A stretch of DNA of 64,000 nt, taken from contig BDGG01000012.1 of NCBI GenBank assembly GCA_001949185.1, positions 286,634 to 350,633 on the forward strand, read 5' to 3'. How positions within the stretch are numbered: the first letter of the stretch is position 1; every line of letters starts with the position of its first letter. The position numbers and the translations under genes are program-made. The notes beneath the pieces are model-generated. The model had not been told where the DNA came from. It did no database searches and saw only the letters and a program-made list of their open reading frames with translations. Below are positions 18,701 through 30,535 of the stretch, piece by piece. Source of the stretch: Ramazzottius varieornatus (taxonomy: Eukaryota > Tardigrada > Eutardigrada > Parachela > Ramazzottiidae).

Positions 18701-20835
18701 GTCTCGATTGAAACTACGAGGTAAACGTCACAATTGGGGCGGGCCAGTTTTCCCGTCATAATTCGGGCGGCTCGAAAAGTTGATACGTTATTCGCTACGC
18801 TGTATTGATTGATCACCGTACGTCGGTTGATACAACTTTAGGCTTTTTAACATTGCGCATACCCCTCTTCCTCCCACCGCTGACTCCGCAACTCTTTGAC
18901 ATCTTCCAATCTTTCAACCTGTTACAAGAGATAGAAGAGAGCATGTTCTACCCTGGGAAGCAAAAACTAGGCAGTTTGGAGCAGAAACAGCTGAGATACA
19001 GACCGCCCAAATTGTGACGGGAAAACTAGCTCGCCCGAATTGTGACGTTTACCTCGTAGTTTAGAGCGCAGCAAACGAAACCACAACAATGGCATTGGGT
19101 AGTGTGGTGACCGCTTTACCAATCAAATCAAGGTCAGTTACGCGACTGTTCAACGGTTGAACCAGACAGAGCTTGACCAGTGGTCATCTCAGCGTGACAG
19201 TTGCAACGGCTGCCCATTTATCTTGGTTTAACCTCTCATTGGCGAAGAAAGAAGAATTCACATGACAGGGCATCCGTTTATGGAAGTTCAAGACAGGGAG
19301 AGAGAATATTTCAATCTTTCCATTAGGGATGGACAGTCTGGAATTTCTAGACTGATGTCTACCTCCGCTGCTAATGTATTGCATGAAGCAGCGCATAACA
19401 CCATAGAATGTCGAGAAACTGTGCGCGACTTTAGCGAGTTGGACGACACAATACTGAAATGGTGGGAATTCCATCAATATCGCTTCGGTCCGACAGGTGG
19501 CGCTCTGGTTGAAACCTCTTTCTGGGAATCCGTCTCGGGATAAAAAAACCGCTGCCACCGTCAAGCCGCTGTTTACGGTAGATAGTATATGGGGGAATAT
19601 TTGAAGATAAAGAATTTGAGACGGTGAATAATTTTATCATTGCTCACAAAGAACGCAGAGACTGCGGCAGCGAGTAGCCTTTGCCTGCAAAGTGGGGAGC
19701 TCGAGAAGCTCGTGCTCACTTTAGGCTTCTTGACCTTTTTTCCGAAAATCGAACCTCGATTTAAATTCGTGAATACCAATGATTGTGGTCATATCAGCTG
19801 GCTAACTTTTTGCGTAACACTCGATATAATTACGTTAGGATGTCGACTCTCGACGAATCGCAGCATGCAAACTTAAAGTGCGTAATATCATACGCCTGGC
19901 TCAAGCTATTCCTTCCTGATCTCAAGCATGCAAGCCTTTGCTCCGGAAAGAATCTGAAGCATGCATATCATTGGCGCCAGATGAGTGAGTCAAGTCAGTT
20001 AATTACGTTACAAGTTTCCCACTTCAGCTAATTTGTATCCATAGCATTTCAAGAGCGCAGACTCACCAGTTCGTTTGCGTCCTCCTGGTTGAAGAGATAA
20101 CTATCCGAGCAGTTGCTGAGAAAACTCGGGACGTTTTCCGCAATCGACGAGCAGGCGGCCTTGGCTAAATCACAAACGCGCCTTGACAGTACGTATCGTT
20201 TGTCGACCTCGCATTTCGGAAACCTCAACCTGCAAAAACCATGGCATCATTTTAGGGCTCGTGGTACCGCGTTCTGCATCTTGCGAAGACTCACTGGGCA
20301 GTCGGCGAACAACAAAGCAACCTGCATACATTCCACCGTTGCGGACTGGTGGTTCGCTGTATGCAGGTTGACGAATATAGCTGGTTATGTTCGCCGATCC
20401 CCCGTTCGGTTTGTTTTGAATTCGGTAATTCTGTTTATAGAGTACGATTGACGCCGTGTTGATTTACCCACAAAGAACAGGCTGCAAGGCCGACCAACAG
20501 GCTGGGTAGTAGCGAAAACGTTCGTAATATCGTAATGGAGTGCTCTTTAGCCGTAAGTAGCGATGGCTTTCCAGCTTTGACGTTTGACGATAAGGCAAAA
20601 GTTCACCTGTAAGGTAAAAGGCTCTAAAACCTGAATGTTGTTCTTTGAAACGTCGGTGAAAAGTGAATAACAGCAAAGAAGACTTACCATAACAATAATG
20701 GACCGGCAACGCCGAGCATATCTCCGGGTAATCTGTCACTTTCTCCATGCCCATTGTTGATGAACCATTTTCTTGCGATGTCGCAGTTCCCCAGAGAGCG
20801 GAAATGACAAAAAGGATGACTTTTCCGGACTTCAT
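15712..20835 (-). CDS. Smoothened-like Hedgehog receptor A
   Basis: Thirteen exons on the minus strand, in coding order: 20835-20688, 20606-20468, 20229-20067, 18646-18425, 18246-18056, 17996-17750, 17688-17574, 17505-17419, 17339-17231, 16992-16795, 16732-16428, 16295-16192, 15957-15712. All phases agree and give 757 residues. Order: signal peptide (MKSGKVILFVISALWGTATS), Frizzled-type cysteine-rich domain (about residues 38-150; PACWSALQPVLC matches the Smoothened CRD), a linker with PLVRTNDPSRFYPDMKSCG as in Smoothened, seven membrane helices (about 200-525; TM7 contains VVTTWTWNG), and a cytoplasmic tail of about 225 residues. Smoothened transduces Hedgehog signals. The linker and TM7 favour Smoothened over Frizzled. 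The tail has IDRLENWQERA followed by RRKS, shared with gene B, then an SGSGSGSGS run. An in-frame read-through of exon 11 to a stop at 16327 is possible, but the downstream exons splice cleanly and carry the conserved motif. Confidence 0.85.
16015..16072. repeat. Palindromic repeat P1 unit, intronic
   Basis: Arms CAAAGTGGCGCAC and GTGCGCCACTTGG lie in the last intron (15958-16191) of Smoothened-like gene A. Confidence 0.75.
17080..17172. repeat. Palindromic repeat P1, one full and one partial unit, intronic
   Basis: A full unit at 17080-17129 is followed by a degraded second unit from 17149 (69-bp period), in the 16993-17230 intron of Smoothened-like gene A. Confidence 0.75.
18711..19062. 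mobile_element. MITE-like element, family B copy 1
   Basis: Long terminal inverted repeats of about 60 bp begin AAACTACGAGGTAAACG at both ends (18711 onward and 18998-19062) and contain ACAATTCGGGC-type motifs. The element is 352 bp with no coding potential, inside the 1.4-kb third intron of Smoothened-like gene A. I saw no clear target duplication. A relative lies at 35521-35990. Confidence 0.8.
20318..20370. repeat. Palindromic repeat P2 unit, intronic
   Basis: Perfect 13-bp arms CAACCTGCATACA / TGTATGCAGGTTG lie in the 20230-20467 intron of Smoothened-like gene A. Flanks GTCGGCGAACA and TGTTCGCCGAT extend the symmetry. Confidence 0.65.
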
Positions 20836-22878
20836 TTTGCAAACGACGTGGACTGTATGTCTTCTATTTCGCCACAAGCGCAATTAAGTTTTGGCCATTG
20901 ACGATACTATAACTACCCAACCACACAAAGCCAGTAGAAAGAATATCAAAAATCTCAAATGAAACCGACAAAACGATATATTCGAATAAATGGTCAAGGA
21001 AATATTGCGGGAAAAGAACAAAATGAAAGTAAAAACTTGATAATATTACATGGAAAAATCCTGGACAAAATTATGTATAATTTCCGCTCCACAGTAAACA
21101 TTGAAAACATTGGGCAAAATAATTTCAGAAATCCATGACCGATGTTGTGATATCAGAGGCGTTGATGCATAACGGAATCGGACGTGGAAAAAGTCAGGAA
21201 ACAGACCGGCTCGATCATAAAGCTCTCTAGACGATCGCGACGAACGTTGAGAGTTGAGGTGGTCCTCGACTTCTCATGTGGCTCGTCTTTAGCCCAGCTT
21301 AAAATGCTACGTATCAGCTCTTGAATTGTAATGCACACTGAGACGCGATGGCCAAGTACTTCTCGTGCGTAAATTGAATAACCCAATGCCAAAAATAGTT
21401 TATGATGAGAACAGTGGAAATTCAAGTAAAACTCACCACTTCAGATAACAAAACCGCCGTCGGCCTTACCGAAAAGCACCACGTTCACGCCGCGATTACT
21501 TAATCTACGGAGACCTGTCTGCGAGTCTACGTACACAACGAAATTCTTTGGTTCTTTTCGCTTGACTAGCTTTCCTGGCGGACTTTGTTATGTTGGCATT
21601 GAAGTTCGCTGCTCTCTCTTAGTCAAATTTGTAAGAGGAGAAGCCCGATTTTCTCGGGTAATTTCTTGTGAGGCTCTTGGGACGCTCGACGGGACGGTCT
21701 ATGCATATCACCACGACGTCTTTGCTTGCTTAGATCCGTTTTGCGACTCGTTGTGTTTCGACAATAGAAGATTACGACCTGTTGTGCTTATCTTCGATAT
21801 GGCGAAAACCTGAGACAACGAAAGTACGCCGTACTTGAAGCTTGCGTAATACTGTATTGACTTCGACGTTCGCGAGTCTCAACTGCGAGGAGCCATCGGT
21901 GAATAAATGTTGACGCGGGAAGTATGGTAGATATATAGTGCGGCTGATATTAAGATTTGCTGACTGGCCAATCAGTTATGATATTTAATATTCATTACTC
22001 TGCTTGTTGACGATCACTTCTCGTCAGTCGAACGGTCCTCTGGTGTGCAGTTCCTGGAGAGGAACTGGTACGTCGGCAAATGAATTCTTCCAGACCGTTA
22101 TCTCAAGTGGCGCACTATCTTCGCCCACAACAATGTAAGCGCGCGCCACTTGAGGAAACGATTTGGGTGAAATCATGCGCCGACGTTTCAGTGCTTGGGC
22201 CTTAACAAAGTTTTGAAACAAGGAAGTTTGTTCGGTGATTTTAGTAAACTTGAACTTGGCGGATGATAATTTTCAAGATCGGAAGCGGGTGTGTGTCATA
22301 AAAGCAAATAATATCATAGCGGCACAGTATGTAATCAGGATGATTGTCGAGTTTGTTTGCATGTTTAACAAGCCTGTGACAAGCTTGTGTCGATGTTAGC
22401 AATTCCCAGATTTCATCACTGCTCCAGGAAATCGCGGAACTCGTACCAGGAAGTTGACGGGAAAGACGCAGTCCTTGAATTTATAACACCACAGTATGAT
22501 ATGCTAAATTGTTGATGGCTGGCATTTGCTCTTTTTGCAACAGAACAAACCGCGCCATCCATCAACCACCAAATTATCCACAGACCATCAATCACATCAT
22601 TTCCACCATTTGCACCAAATTTAAATTTCCAACAAGCACTTGCTCAATCATGCCAGTTCGACCTTTACTCGGTCCTTGTACAGCAACCATACGAAAAACT
22701 TACTCGAATGAAGGAAAGCGTACGTACCGAAAATATTGTAATGTCCGGAATACTTCCGTGCACGGGAAGAACATTGACTGACTTTTGAGTATACCAAAGC
22801 ACACTATTCCGATAAGGTAAACAGAATTCTTTTCGAAGCGAAACAAAACAACAAGCCGGTGTCTGAAAAGTGGATAAG
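20836..22878. other. Intergenic, upstream of Smoothened-like gene A
   Basis: No gene recognised. It presumably includes the promoter of the minus-strand Smoothened-like gene A. One P1 repeat lies at 22103-22153. Confidence 0.4.
22103..22153. repeat. Palindromic repeat P1 unit, intergenic
   Basis: Arms TCAAGTGGCGCAC and GCGCGCCACTTGA. The left flank ACGTCGGCAAATGAATTC matches flanks of copies at 27296 and, inverted, 41708, so the element is longer than the core palindrome. Confidence 0.8.
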
Positions 22879-23476
22879 TTATCTGTTCCGGTGTGATGGT
22901 GTGGGTCCGCAACAAGGGAAACAACACAACCAGCAGCTGCCCTTTTTCTCTGGGACGACCACGTCGGGAAGCTCCATACTGGCCGCTCGTTCCATCACAG
23001 GATGCCTCCCGGACTCCTTCTTCGGTCCAGTTCGGGAAGGTAAGGGACGGCTGAGGTTACTCTGGCTGGCGGAGGTGGGGAAGTGGTTGTGGCCGCCTGG
23101 TGGATGGGAATGGTGAGAACGATCACGTCTTCTGCGTTGCTTTATGAAGAACCACATTTTCCGACCAACGATAAAACTCCTTAAGAAACACAAGCAGATA
23201 TTCCCGAAGAAGGCCAAAACGGCGAGAGCAATCCAAGTAAAATTTTGAGAAGACTCCCGGATCCCAGTCAGTCACATAGGAAAACAGGTTTGATACGCAG
23301 AGACACGACGGAAGGTCAGCCAGGTCTTCGCAGCTGTTCGCCACGGAAAATTGGAATAAACGATTAGAGATTGATCGATGAAGGATGCAAGCGTTGGGGT
23401 CGATCGTCTGCTCGGCCGGCACTCTGCTGACCACAATCAGAATAAATTTTCCGAGTATCCAGTCAAAGATCGACAT
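22879..23476 (-). pseudogene. Possible single-pass membrane protein, frame-broken
   Basis: On the minus strand a frame opens at 23476 with a hydrophobic leader (FDWILGKFILIVV) and four closely placed cysteines (CEDLADLPSCLC within it). Near 23245 a one-base frame change would be needed to enter a frame with a strong membrane segment (WIALAVLAFFGNICLCFL). That is followed by a basic stop-transfer (KQRRRRDR), a Ser/Pro-rich tail and a terminal Cys cluster (CWLCCFPCC), with a stop at 22879. The order leader, Cys-rich ectodomain, helix and basic tail is typical of a type I membrane protein. It could be a pseudogene, a sequencing indel or two exons with weak splice sites. I recognise no family. 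Confidence 0.3.
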
Positions 23477-23648
23477 GCATGGGGTTCATCAGCTCAAGGC
23501 GATGAAGCTCGTCTGACGTCGGCAAGAAGGTTCTGACAAGGGTGCATATCTTGACTTGGCGGCTTAACACTGGCCAACGAGGGTACCACACAGGCTTGCC
23601 AAGGGGATTTTGTGCGACCAGGATAACGACGGGACCAGAAGGAGGCAA

Positions 23649-26600
23649 GGAAGGAAGGCTAAGCTTTGAATTTCCGTTCCCGCGCGCCTGCTGAGCTCAC
23701 TGGGCGGCCAAACTTGATGAGACCATGATTGCCATTTGCCAGCCAGAAGGAAACTTGGTGAGACTTGACCAGAAAGCTCAATATCGAGAGCACTAGTGTT
23801 CAGTCCATTACACCGGGTTATTTACCGACTCAAAGAAGCGAAACTTGGGTAGGGTGGAATTTACGGATTCGTCTGGAAGGAACGTCAAGATGGAGATTAT
23901 GTATACGCATACATATACATGGTGGCATGCGTGACGACATGATAACAGTTGGCTACATTACATTACATGGCCCATCCCTTTACGCATGTACGAACTTGGG
24001 TGCAGAACGACACAGGAACCCAGCCGGAAGTGGTTCCCCCAACGATGGCGTCAAGTCTGACTGCCGCTTTTCTGAAGTTGACATGACGAATCTAACGAGG
24101 ATACAGTGCATCTGACAGTTAGGACGGACGGGGTGCTTGAAGATGATTCAAACATTAAATTGTTACGACTGTAGACATGGGCGGATGGCGCGCTGCCGTA
24201 TCTGAGTGTCACGTCTGTATCATCTGGGATAAGCCTCATTGCGATTTTACTAAAACCTGGAATATCATGTCCTAAACTCATGGCGCTTGATCCTTTTCGC
24301 GTTCCCTCGGTCGAACTGCAAAGTCTCGAAAGTGTAGACCGTACTTGAGAAACATATCGTCCACGAAAAACATTGCGAACTCTTCGGACTGTTTCACATC
24401 TGTCGACACGAAAAAATTGAGTGGCCTAGATATGATCGTAAACAAATTTATTTAGCAAAGTTTCATAAACAGCCTAACGAAACATGTGATGTGTTTACTC
24501 TCTCAAACAACGGCCAGTGTTTAATAGTGGGCAGGAAAAAACAGAACCCTTGTGAGGACATGCGACACCTTTTGGATGCTGCACGGACACATCCAAAAAA
24601 GCGTACACGCAGGACGAGATATTACGGGCCAGTAAAAGTTACGGGCCAGGCGGAAAAGACGGCAAATTTTCAATTTGTATGGAAGTCGGAAACAGAAATC
24701 GCACAAACGACGTAACGTAGTAAAATTCAACCGTAGAAAATTGTCATGGACAGTGGCCATCAGCTAATAAGCTGTTTTACGCTAACACTTCTATGCTGTT
24801 GTCGACTTTCTCCCGGAGGCCGGAGAAGCCTTTTCCGCAGACCTCAATTTTTCATATGGTTCAATCGATAGTGAGTACCATAGAGGTTGATACAAGATGT
24901 CTTGTAGGGTTTATGACACAGTATCATAATGCACAAAGCTTCCTGGAGCAACGAGGGTTCTCCGCCTAATCTACAGGGAATATGACCAGGCTGTACCATT
25001 TACATTTGTTTTACCAGCTGGCATCAGGGAGTACAATCGAATGAGCGCCACAGCCTTGCTCGCCGGAAATCAAGCTTTCAAGCACAGTAGGCCACAGCCA
25101 TGTATCTAATCACTTCGACAAGTGCACGTAGGAGCCAAGGCCTTTCACCCAGATTGGACCAGATCGCTTCTCGTATTCTCGTATTCCAACGTACCGTTTT
25201 ACTTTCACGACCTTAATTTCCGTTTGATATTTATTCCATGGAGCTATTATGCACGAAGCAAGACTCCCTTGAGCTTCCCGAGGAACTGTAAAAGTGCAGT
25301 AATGCTACGGTTGGGGTAGATAAAGGGAGTGCTGCCAAACGGATTGCTGTCTCTGCAGGAAGAAAATGCCTTTTATTTGGGGTGATTTAACTAATGGAAA
25401 GCGATGCATCACTCAATTTTTTCCCCCTGCGTGAGCAAATTATAATTCCATTACACCTTCACGCATCAGTGGCCTGGACGAAACTGACAAGTGTCACGCC
25501 TAATTTCCGGTTCCTCGCATCTCTCACGGAACCTTCTTTCAAAGTTGAAGACGCAGATGCCACCGTCAACGTGCGTCCGAGACGAAACACAGCGACCACA
25601 AGAGTGTCAACGAAACCCGAGACTTTGAAACTCGGAAGCTCTTTCCGCACTGGACTTGCGACTCGATGACTGCTGTACCATGTCAAACTTGCATGTTGTA
25701 ATACAAACAGCTTCCGGCCCACATCTTATTGCGTCACGGGTCTCTGTGGCTGCCAAGCAGCTAGGTCTGCGTTCGGATCCTATCATCGTCCCGGACGCCT
25801 TAATCAAACAGCTTCTTGGAGAGGATCAGCTATCGCCTTGTCTCGAACTCGCTGTAGTTGATCCCGTAAGATACCGCAACGCAATGCAAAATAAGTCTCG
25901 ATCACTGACAATGAACGAAAGGATCACGGTCCGAAGGGACCCCAACTTTCAGACACTGCCACTGTTGTATCAGCTGTCGTCGATCCGGCACTCGATCTTT
26001 CTGTCTGCAACAGGAGCCATGTGAGCTCCTGCCACAAGCAGCCGTCAGAGCTGTCTACACGGATGCGGCGTGTCGGAACGAGAAGTGCATAAACTGTATC
26101 CAATTAGCCTGACAAGACAAGATGGGTGCTGGTTAGTGGTTAGCATAACACGGACCAACTGTTGATTATATCCTACGTATAACAGACACGCGCACCATTC
26201 AAGCACGCCAATTTCACCAAGACACCACCCTGGGTTCCACGGTCAGTTCATGTTTTGAAGAAACCCACTGCACCACAGAAACTTTCCCATCAAACTTAAA
26301 CGACCGCCGCCCAATCAGCGGCTACTTCCGGGTTCGTCACAATTACTCTTTTCCTTCCCTCAAACACTGGGTAGCCAATATTCAACAAAGTTGTAAAGGA
26401 AAACCTACCCTTCTGTACCGAAGAATGAGTAGACCTACGGTCCCTAGTTACCCACATTATACGTTAGAACTCGTGTGATGAATGGTTTCCGTGATATCGG
26501 GAGTTGCCCTAGACGGTGCGAAGTCAGAAGTGAAAAGTCATGATGTTTTGCGTTCAGTTTGACACCTTAGTGGCGAAGCCCAACTGGATTATGGGTAAAC

Positions 26601-26963
26601 GAAAGCCACGCGACCACACCGCGAAGCCACAATTGTCAATCGACCTCCGAGAAACTCTGCGGTAGCCTACCGAGTGGAAGGAGAGATATCGCAAGAATTC
26701 GGATAAGATAATTAACTAAGCCATATACACAACACCAATCTCATCAGCCCCAATTTTGCCCCATCACAGCATCACACTGGAAGTTTCCATTCTGCAGGCG
26801 CAAAGCTCTGATTAGAACCTGTACTTCCCTGTCCTACTTCCTGTCCTCGTTTCGAATCAAAAGTGATCCAGCGAAGCTGCAGGCGAACCATGATGGAAGA
26901 ATCGGAAACAGTATGTATCGTGTTTATGCAGCGCTAACGTTTACTCCAAATCAGTGCAAGTGT
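23649..26963. other. No recognised gene
   Basis: Several open frames of up to about 120 codons occur, mainly at 25394-26024. None has splice-site context or a recognisable motif. I see no repeats of the families described here. Confidence 0.4.
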
Positions 26964-26971
26964 TTGATTAT

Positions 26972-27245
26972 ATAGAAGCCTCGGCAAAGCTAAAATAAGC
27001 CGCTTTAGCCGTTCTTAGCCGTGGCTAAAAATATTTTAGCCGCGGCTAAAATGTATTGTGCGTTGATTGATTAATTGATGTTGAGTCGGCTGAAATAGTT
27101 TTGGCATCAATAAATCATTCGAACGCACAATACATTCTAGCCGTGGCTAAAAGTATTTTAGGTGCTTTAGCCGCGGCTAAAATATTTTTAGCCACGGCTA
27201 AGAACGGCTCAAACGGCTTACTTTGACTTCGCCGAGCCTTCTGTA
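26972..27245. mobile_element. Non-autonomous element, family A copy 1 (8-bp TSD)
   Basis: A 274-bp element whose inverted ends share about 75 bp (TATAGAAGCCTCGG / CCGAGCCTTCTGTA, then AGCCGTTCTTAGCCGTGGCT). It is flanked by the direct repeat TTTGATTA at 26964-26971 and 27246-27253. An 8-bp duplication fits hAT-type transposition. There is no coding capacity. Confidence 0.85.
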
Positions 27246-27295
27246 TTTGATTAACGAAAGAACGTCGGCAAATGGGCCGAACATGATCGTTATCC

Positions 27296-27345
27296 CAAGT
27301 GACGCACACGTTCATTGCTACTGGCTGTAAGCGTGCGCTACTTGG
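27296..27345. repeat. Palindromic repeat P1 unit, upstream of Rab32-like
   Basis: Arms CAAGTGACGCACACG and CGTGCGCTACTTGG lie 30 bp upstream of the chosen start of the Rab gene. The core is in the opposite orientation (CATTGCTACTGGCTG). Confidence 0.75.
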
Positions 27346-27374
27346 AGAAACGACCTCGTTCAACTCGTTTCCCG

Positions 27375-28723
27375 ATGTCCCATGAATTTTTACAGCTGGA
27401 AAGTCCGCCGACGATCAGGACCACAACAGAGTCCAAAAAGCCCATCACAATTTCACTCGTGGACAAACCACCGGACCGGACTGGAGTTTTCACCACGGAC
27501 CCACTACCATCCACATCACGAGGTGCCGGAACACACACTCTGCCTCACACCGCACACATCCCCGTTTCACCTCCCCAGTCACTACTTCGTTCCGACCCCA
27601 AACGTCGTGAAAAACTCTACAAGGTTCTTGTGATCGGTGACATTGGCGTTGGAAAGACCAGCTGCGTCAAACGTTACGTTCACCGATTTTTCTCCCAACA
27701 GTACAGAGCCACTGTAAGAAAACCTCGCCAACAAGTTTCACTGATACGAAAACTGCTTTCGTCGCTTACATACCTAAAACGAACTAGGCCTATTGGTAGA
27801 TCGGGGTTGACTTTGCCCTCAAAATCATCAACTGGGACCAGAACACGGTAATCCGACTACAGCTGTGGGATATCGGTAAGCTCACTGCGCGGCGCGCTCA
27901 AACTTGCGAACCGCATTAAGTTTCTAAAGAGTGAAGACAGTCCTACGGTTCTGCGACTGCTTTTTTTCCTGTTCGTAGCTGGACAAGAACGGTTCGGGCA
28001 TATGACGCGGGTGTACTACAAAGACGCCATCGGAGCTCTCATCGTCTTCGACATAAACCGAATGGCGACCTTCGAAGCAGTCACGAAATGGAAAAAGGAC
28101 CTCGACCAGAAAGTGGAGCTGCCCGATGGGAAACCAGTGCCTTGCGTCCTCCTAGGGAATAAAGTGTGTACAGGACCCTACACCTCGATTAGGTTCAAAG
28201 AAGATTGTGCCGTGATTGTATTTGCAGTGTGACCAGACGAGGGACGAGCAAGTACCCGAAGGTCCCCGCATGGATCAGTTTCTGCGGGAAAATGGCTTTT
28301 GTGGGTATTTCGAAACATCAGCCAAGGACAACATCGGCATCGACGAGTCAGCCAGATATCTGCTCTCGAAGGTATGTCCTGAGTTTACCCTATGCTAGAA
28401 GTTCCTCACTTATTTGTAAAAGACAGTGAAAGACAATTATGGTATGGGCAAATGATCTGAGCGAGATTGGTTTCCAAGTGGCGCACATTTGGAACCATTA
28501 ACAATATAAACATGCGCCACTTGGTTCATTTTTCCGGGCTGGTTCATTTTTTCATGTGCCCATATCAGAGTTTCGAAAGTAATGTATGCTGTATCTGCAG
28601 ATCATCGAGAATGAGGTTCCTGTGCCTGCCGAAGTCGATAAAGACAGGCTACGACTCGATCGTCCTTCGCCTAACTCGAACGCGATGCACACGCATCAAC
28701 AAAGCGGAACTTGTGGCTGCTAA
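27375..28723 (+). CDS. Rab32/38-family small GTPase
   Basis: Five exons: 27375-27713, 27800-27875, 27979-28163, 28228-28371, 28601-28723, giving 288 residues. After an N-terminal extension of about 80 residues rich in Pro, Thr and Ser come the P-loop GDIGVGKTS, the effector loop IGVDFALKI, switch II WDIAGQERFG, the base-recognition GNKCD and SAK, and a C-terminal CGC for double prenylation. DIAGQE instead of DTAGQE, together with MTRVYYKDA, is diagnostic of Rab32/38. These proteins direct traffic to lysosome-related organelles and anchor PKA at membranes. The start is the first ATG after the upstream P1 repeat; a shorter form could begin later. The 3' end faces SMNDC1, with 303 bp between stops. 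Confidence 0.92.
28474..28523. repeat. Palindromic repeat P1 unit, intronic
   Basis: Arms CAAGTGGCGCACAT and ATGCGCCACTTGG lie in the 28372-28600 intron of the Rab32/38 gene. This intron is 229 bp; the other three are 64-103 bp and have no copy. Confidence 0.8.
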
Positions 28724-29026
28724 AGGTTTCTCCCGAAACCAAGTAGCTTTCACGGGATCTGCGCGGAAGAAGACACAACATTTCCGCCCCGTCCGGTCAC
28801 AAAAGGAGCAAGAAGGAGCATGTTAATCAAGATCGAGAATTTATCTTTGAATACTCTGGACCCCAACCAACCCACACAGGAGTATTCATACTCATACTCG
28901 CCATCAAAAGTTTACCCAGTCAAAATTTTAATGTGAATGTTTTATGCGTAAAACGGAAACAAGAGCTGTCATTATACTTCACTTACTTGTCTTGCCAGCA
29001 ATTTCTTGTGTCAAAACTTGCTTGGT

Positions 29027-30248
29027 TCAAAACATCTTGGGATTGTACAGTGTGGCTTTCTTAACAACCGGAGCTTTTCCAGCGGCAAGCGGGGCGTCTT
29101 TCGTCATGGGCTTGCCACTGATTCCGCAGGTTCCTACACCGACGCGTCCACCTGTCGACTCCGAAGTAGCGAAGATACTCTTCTTGATTACACCCGTAAA
29201 GGACTTCTTGCCAGCCTGGAACGAGACGGAAAACGGACATGTGAGGGAGGAACGAATGAGCTCTTGGATGTGGAAAAATACAGACCTTGTGCTGGAAGCT
29301 CTTCCACTTGCCAGCTTCCTTCTCACGAAGCTGTTCCGTCTCGCGGATCTTCTCGTTGTACTTGGCCTTTTTCTTCTTCTTGGCTTCTATCTGGGCTTTT
29401 AGCTGCTCCTTCCTAAGGTGAAGCATACACATGTCAGAATAATCTGCATCTTTTCAGTAATTGTATCTAACAGGAAATGATACTGATACTTACTTGTTCT
29501 TGGTGGCCAAGCGTTGCTCCATCGCGACGCTCGTAGAAGGGATATCTTCGTATTGATACTCATTTCGTTTCGAGGACTTCTTTACAGGTACTGATCCTGG
29601 CCGTTGCAAGGTGGACATCTATGCATAACAAGAAGCATTAGTATCTTATCACTATAGCTTAATAGCGATAACGCAAAGTGGGACTAACAGGCACGCTGTC
29701 TGTAACTTCGAGATCCTGAAACTCAACGTCGCAGTGTCCATCAGGTCTGATGTTTTTGACAGTGCCGTTGTAGAATCTACAAAGTGAAACAGAAGTCATT
29801 TGAACATCGAACAGCCGTTAACTGGTTCTGCTTTCTTCTGAATAGGGGACCGGAAGCGGCTACGCTGACACTAGAACTTACTCTCCATCCTCCGACCACA
29901 GCGCGATGCAACGATCGCCCACGTTCCATCCTGCGTCGGAAGACAAAGTGGTATCTTCATTATTCGATGCGGAGCTGACTCGAACCTGCGTTATCAGCTC
30001 GAGGGTAACGTCGATAACTTGCTGAAGATTCTGCTGGAGGGTTAACAGCTCCTCGTTATCTGGCTGACTGGTGAGCGCTGCTTCTACCTGAAAGTACACA
30101 GCGCAAGGGAATTACTTTCCGCTTCGGTTACGGCCGACGGATGTGTCGACGAAGTTCAGAGGAAGAGATAGGATTACACACTAACCTGACGAAGCTGAAG
30201 TTTGTAACTGGACAGATTGGACGAAAGCTCTTCAGGCGAAGATGCCAT
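29027..30248 (-). CDS. SMNDC1: SMNDC1/SPF30 splicing factor
   Basis: Six minus-strand exons in coding order: 30248-30186, 30087-29882, 29776-29689, 29618-29494, 29412-29286, 29215-29027, giving 265 residues. SPF30 is a spliceosome-associated Tudor protein needed for tri-snRNP recruitment. Visible parts are the N-terminal helical region (SSYKLQLRQVEAALTSQ), the Tudor domain (WNVGDRCIALWSEDGEFYNG), a Lys-rich helix (EAKKKKKAKYNEKIRETEQL) and the conserved C-terminal SIFATSE and VGVGTCGISGKPMT. The Tudor domain keeps the first aromatic residues (W, Y), but the usual FAGYGN strand reads FQDLEV, so the last aromatic and the Asn of the methylarginine cage appear lost. All introns are 70-105 bp, with no repeats. 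Confidence 0.93.
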
Positions 30249-30417
30249 GATAGCTCAAAAGAAGTTACGGGCACCAGCAGAGTGCTACTACTGTATAGTA
30301 CTCCCACGCCGTATGGGATCCAAGGCATCAGAACAGGAGGAGAACACGTGGGCTACAGAATGAAGAAGGAGGAAATTCTCGAGGACGCAATTACGTATGA
30401 AGTAAAACAAAATCAGA

Positions 30418-30535
30418 TACTGTATACTCTCCCGAAATTCACGTACGTCACTCCATTCAGAGGGTAAAACTAGACGGTAAGACCCCAATGATTTGAGAGT
30501 CAGTGACGTGCGTGAATTTCGGGAGGGCATACAGT
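30418..30535. mobile_element. Palindromic MITE, family C copy 1
   Basis: A 118-bp element with inverted ends TACTGTATACTCTCCCGAAA / TTTCGGGAGGGCATACAGTA and further symmetry (TTCACGTACGTCACT). Copies at 35989-36106 and 53406-53524 establish the family. Confidence 0.85.

Noticed and set aside
22879-23648. A third Smoothened- or Frizzled-like gene
   Set aside because: One helix and some cysteines are present, but no CRD pattern or seven-helix array follows.
25394-26024. Open frames on both strands in the 25-26 kb stretch
   Set aside because: Overlapping frames of similar length on opposite strands, with no family resemblance and no regulatory context.
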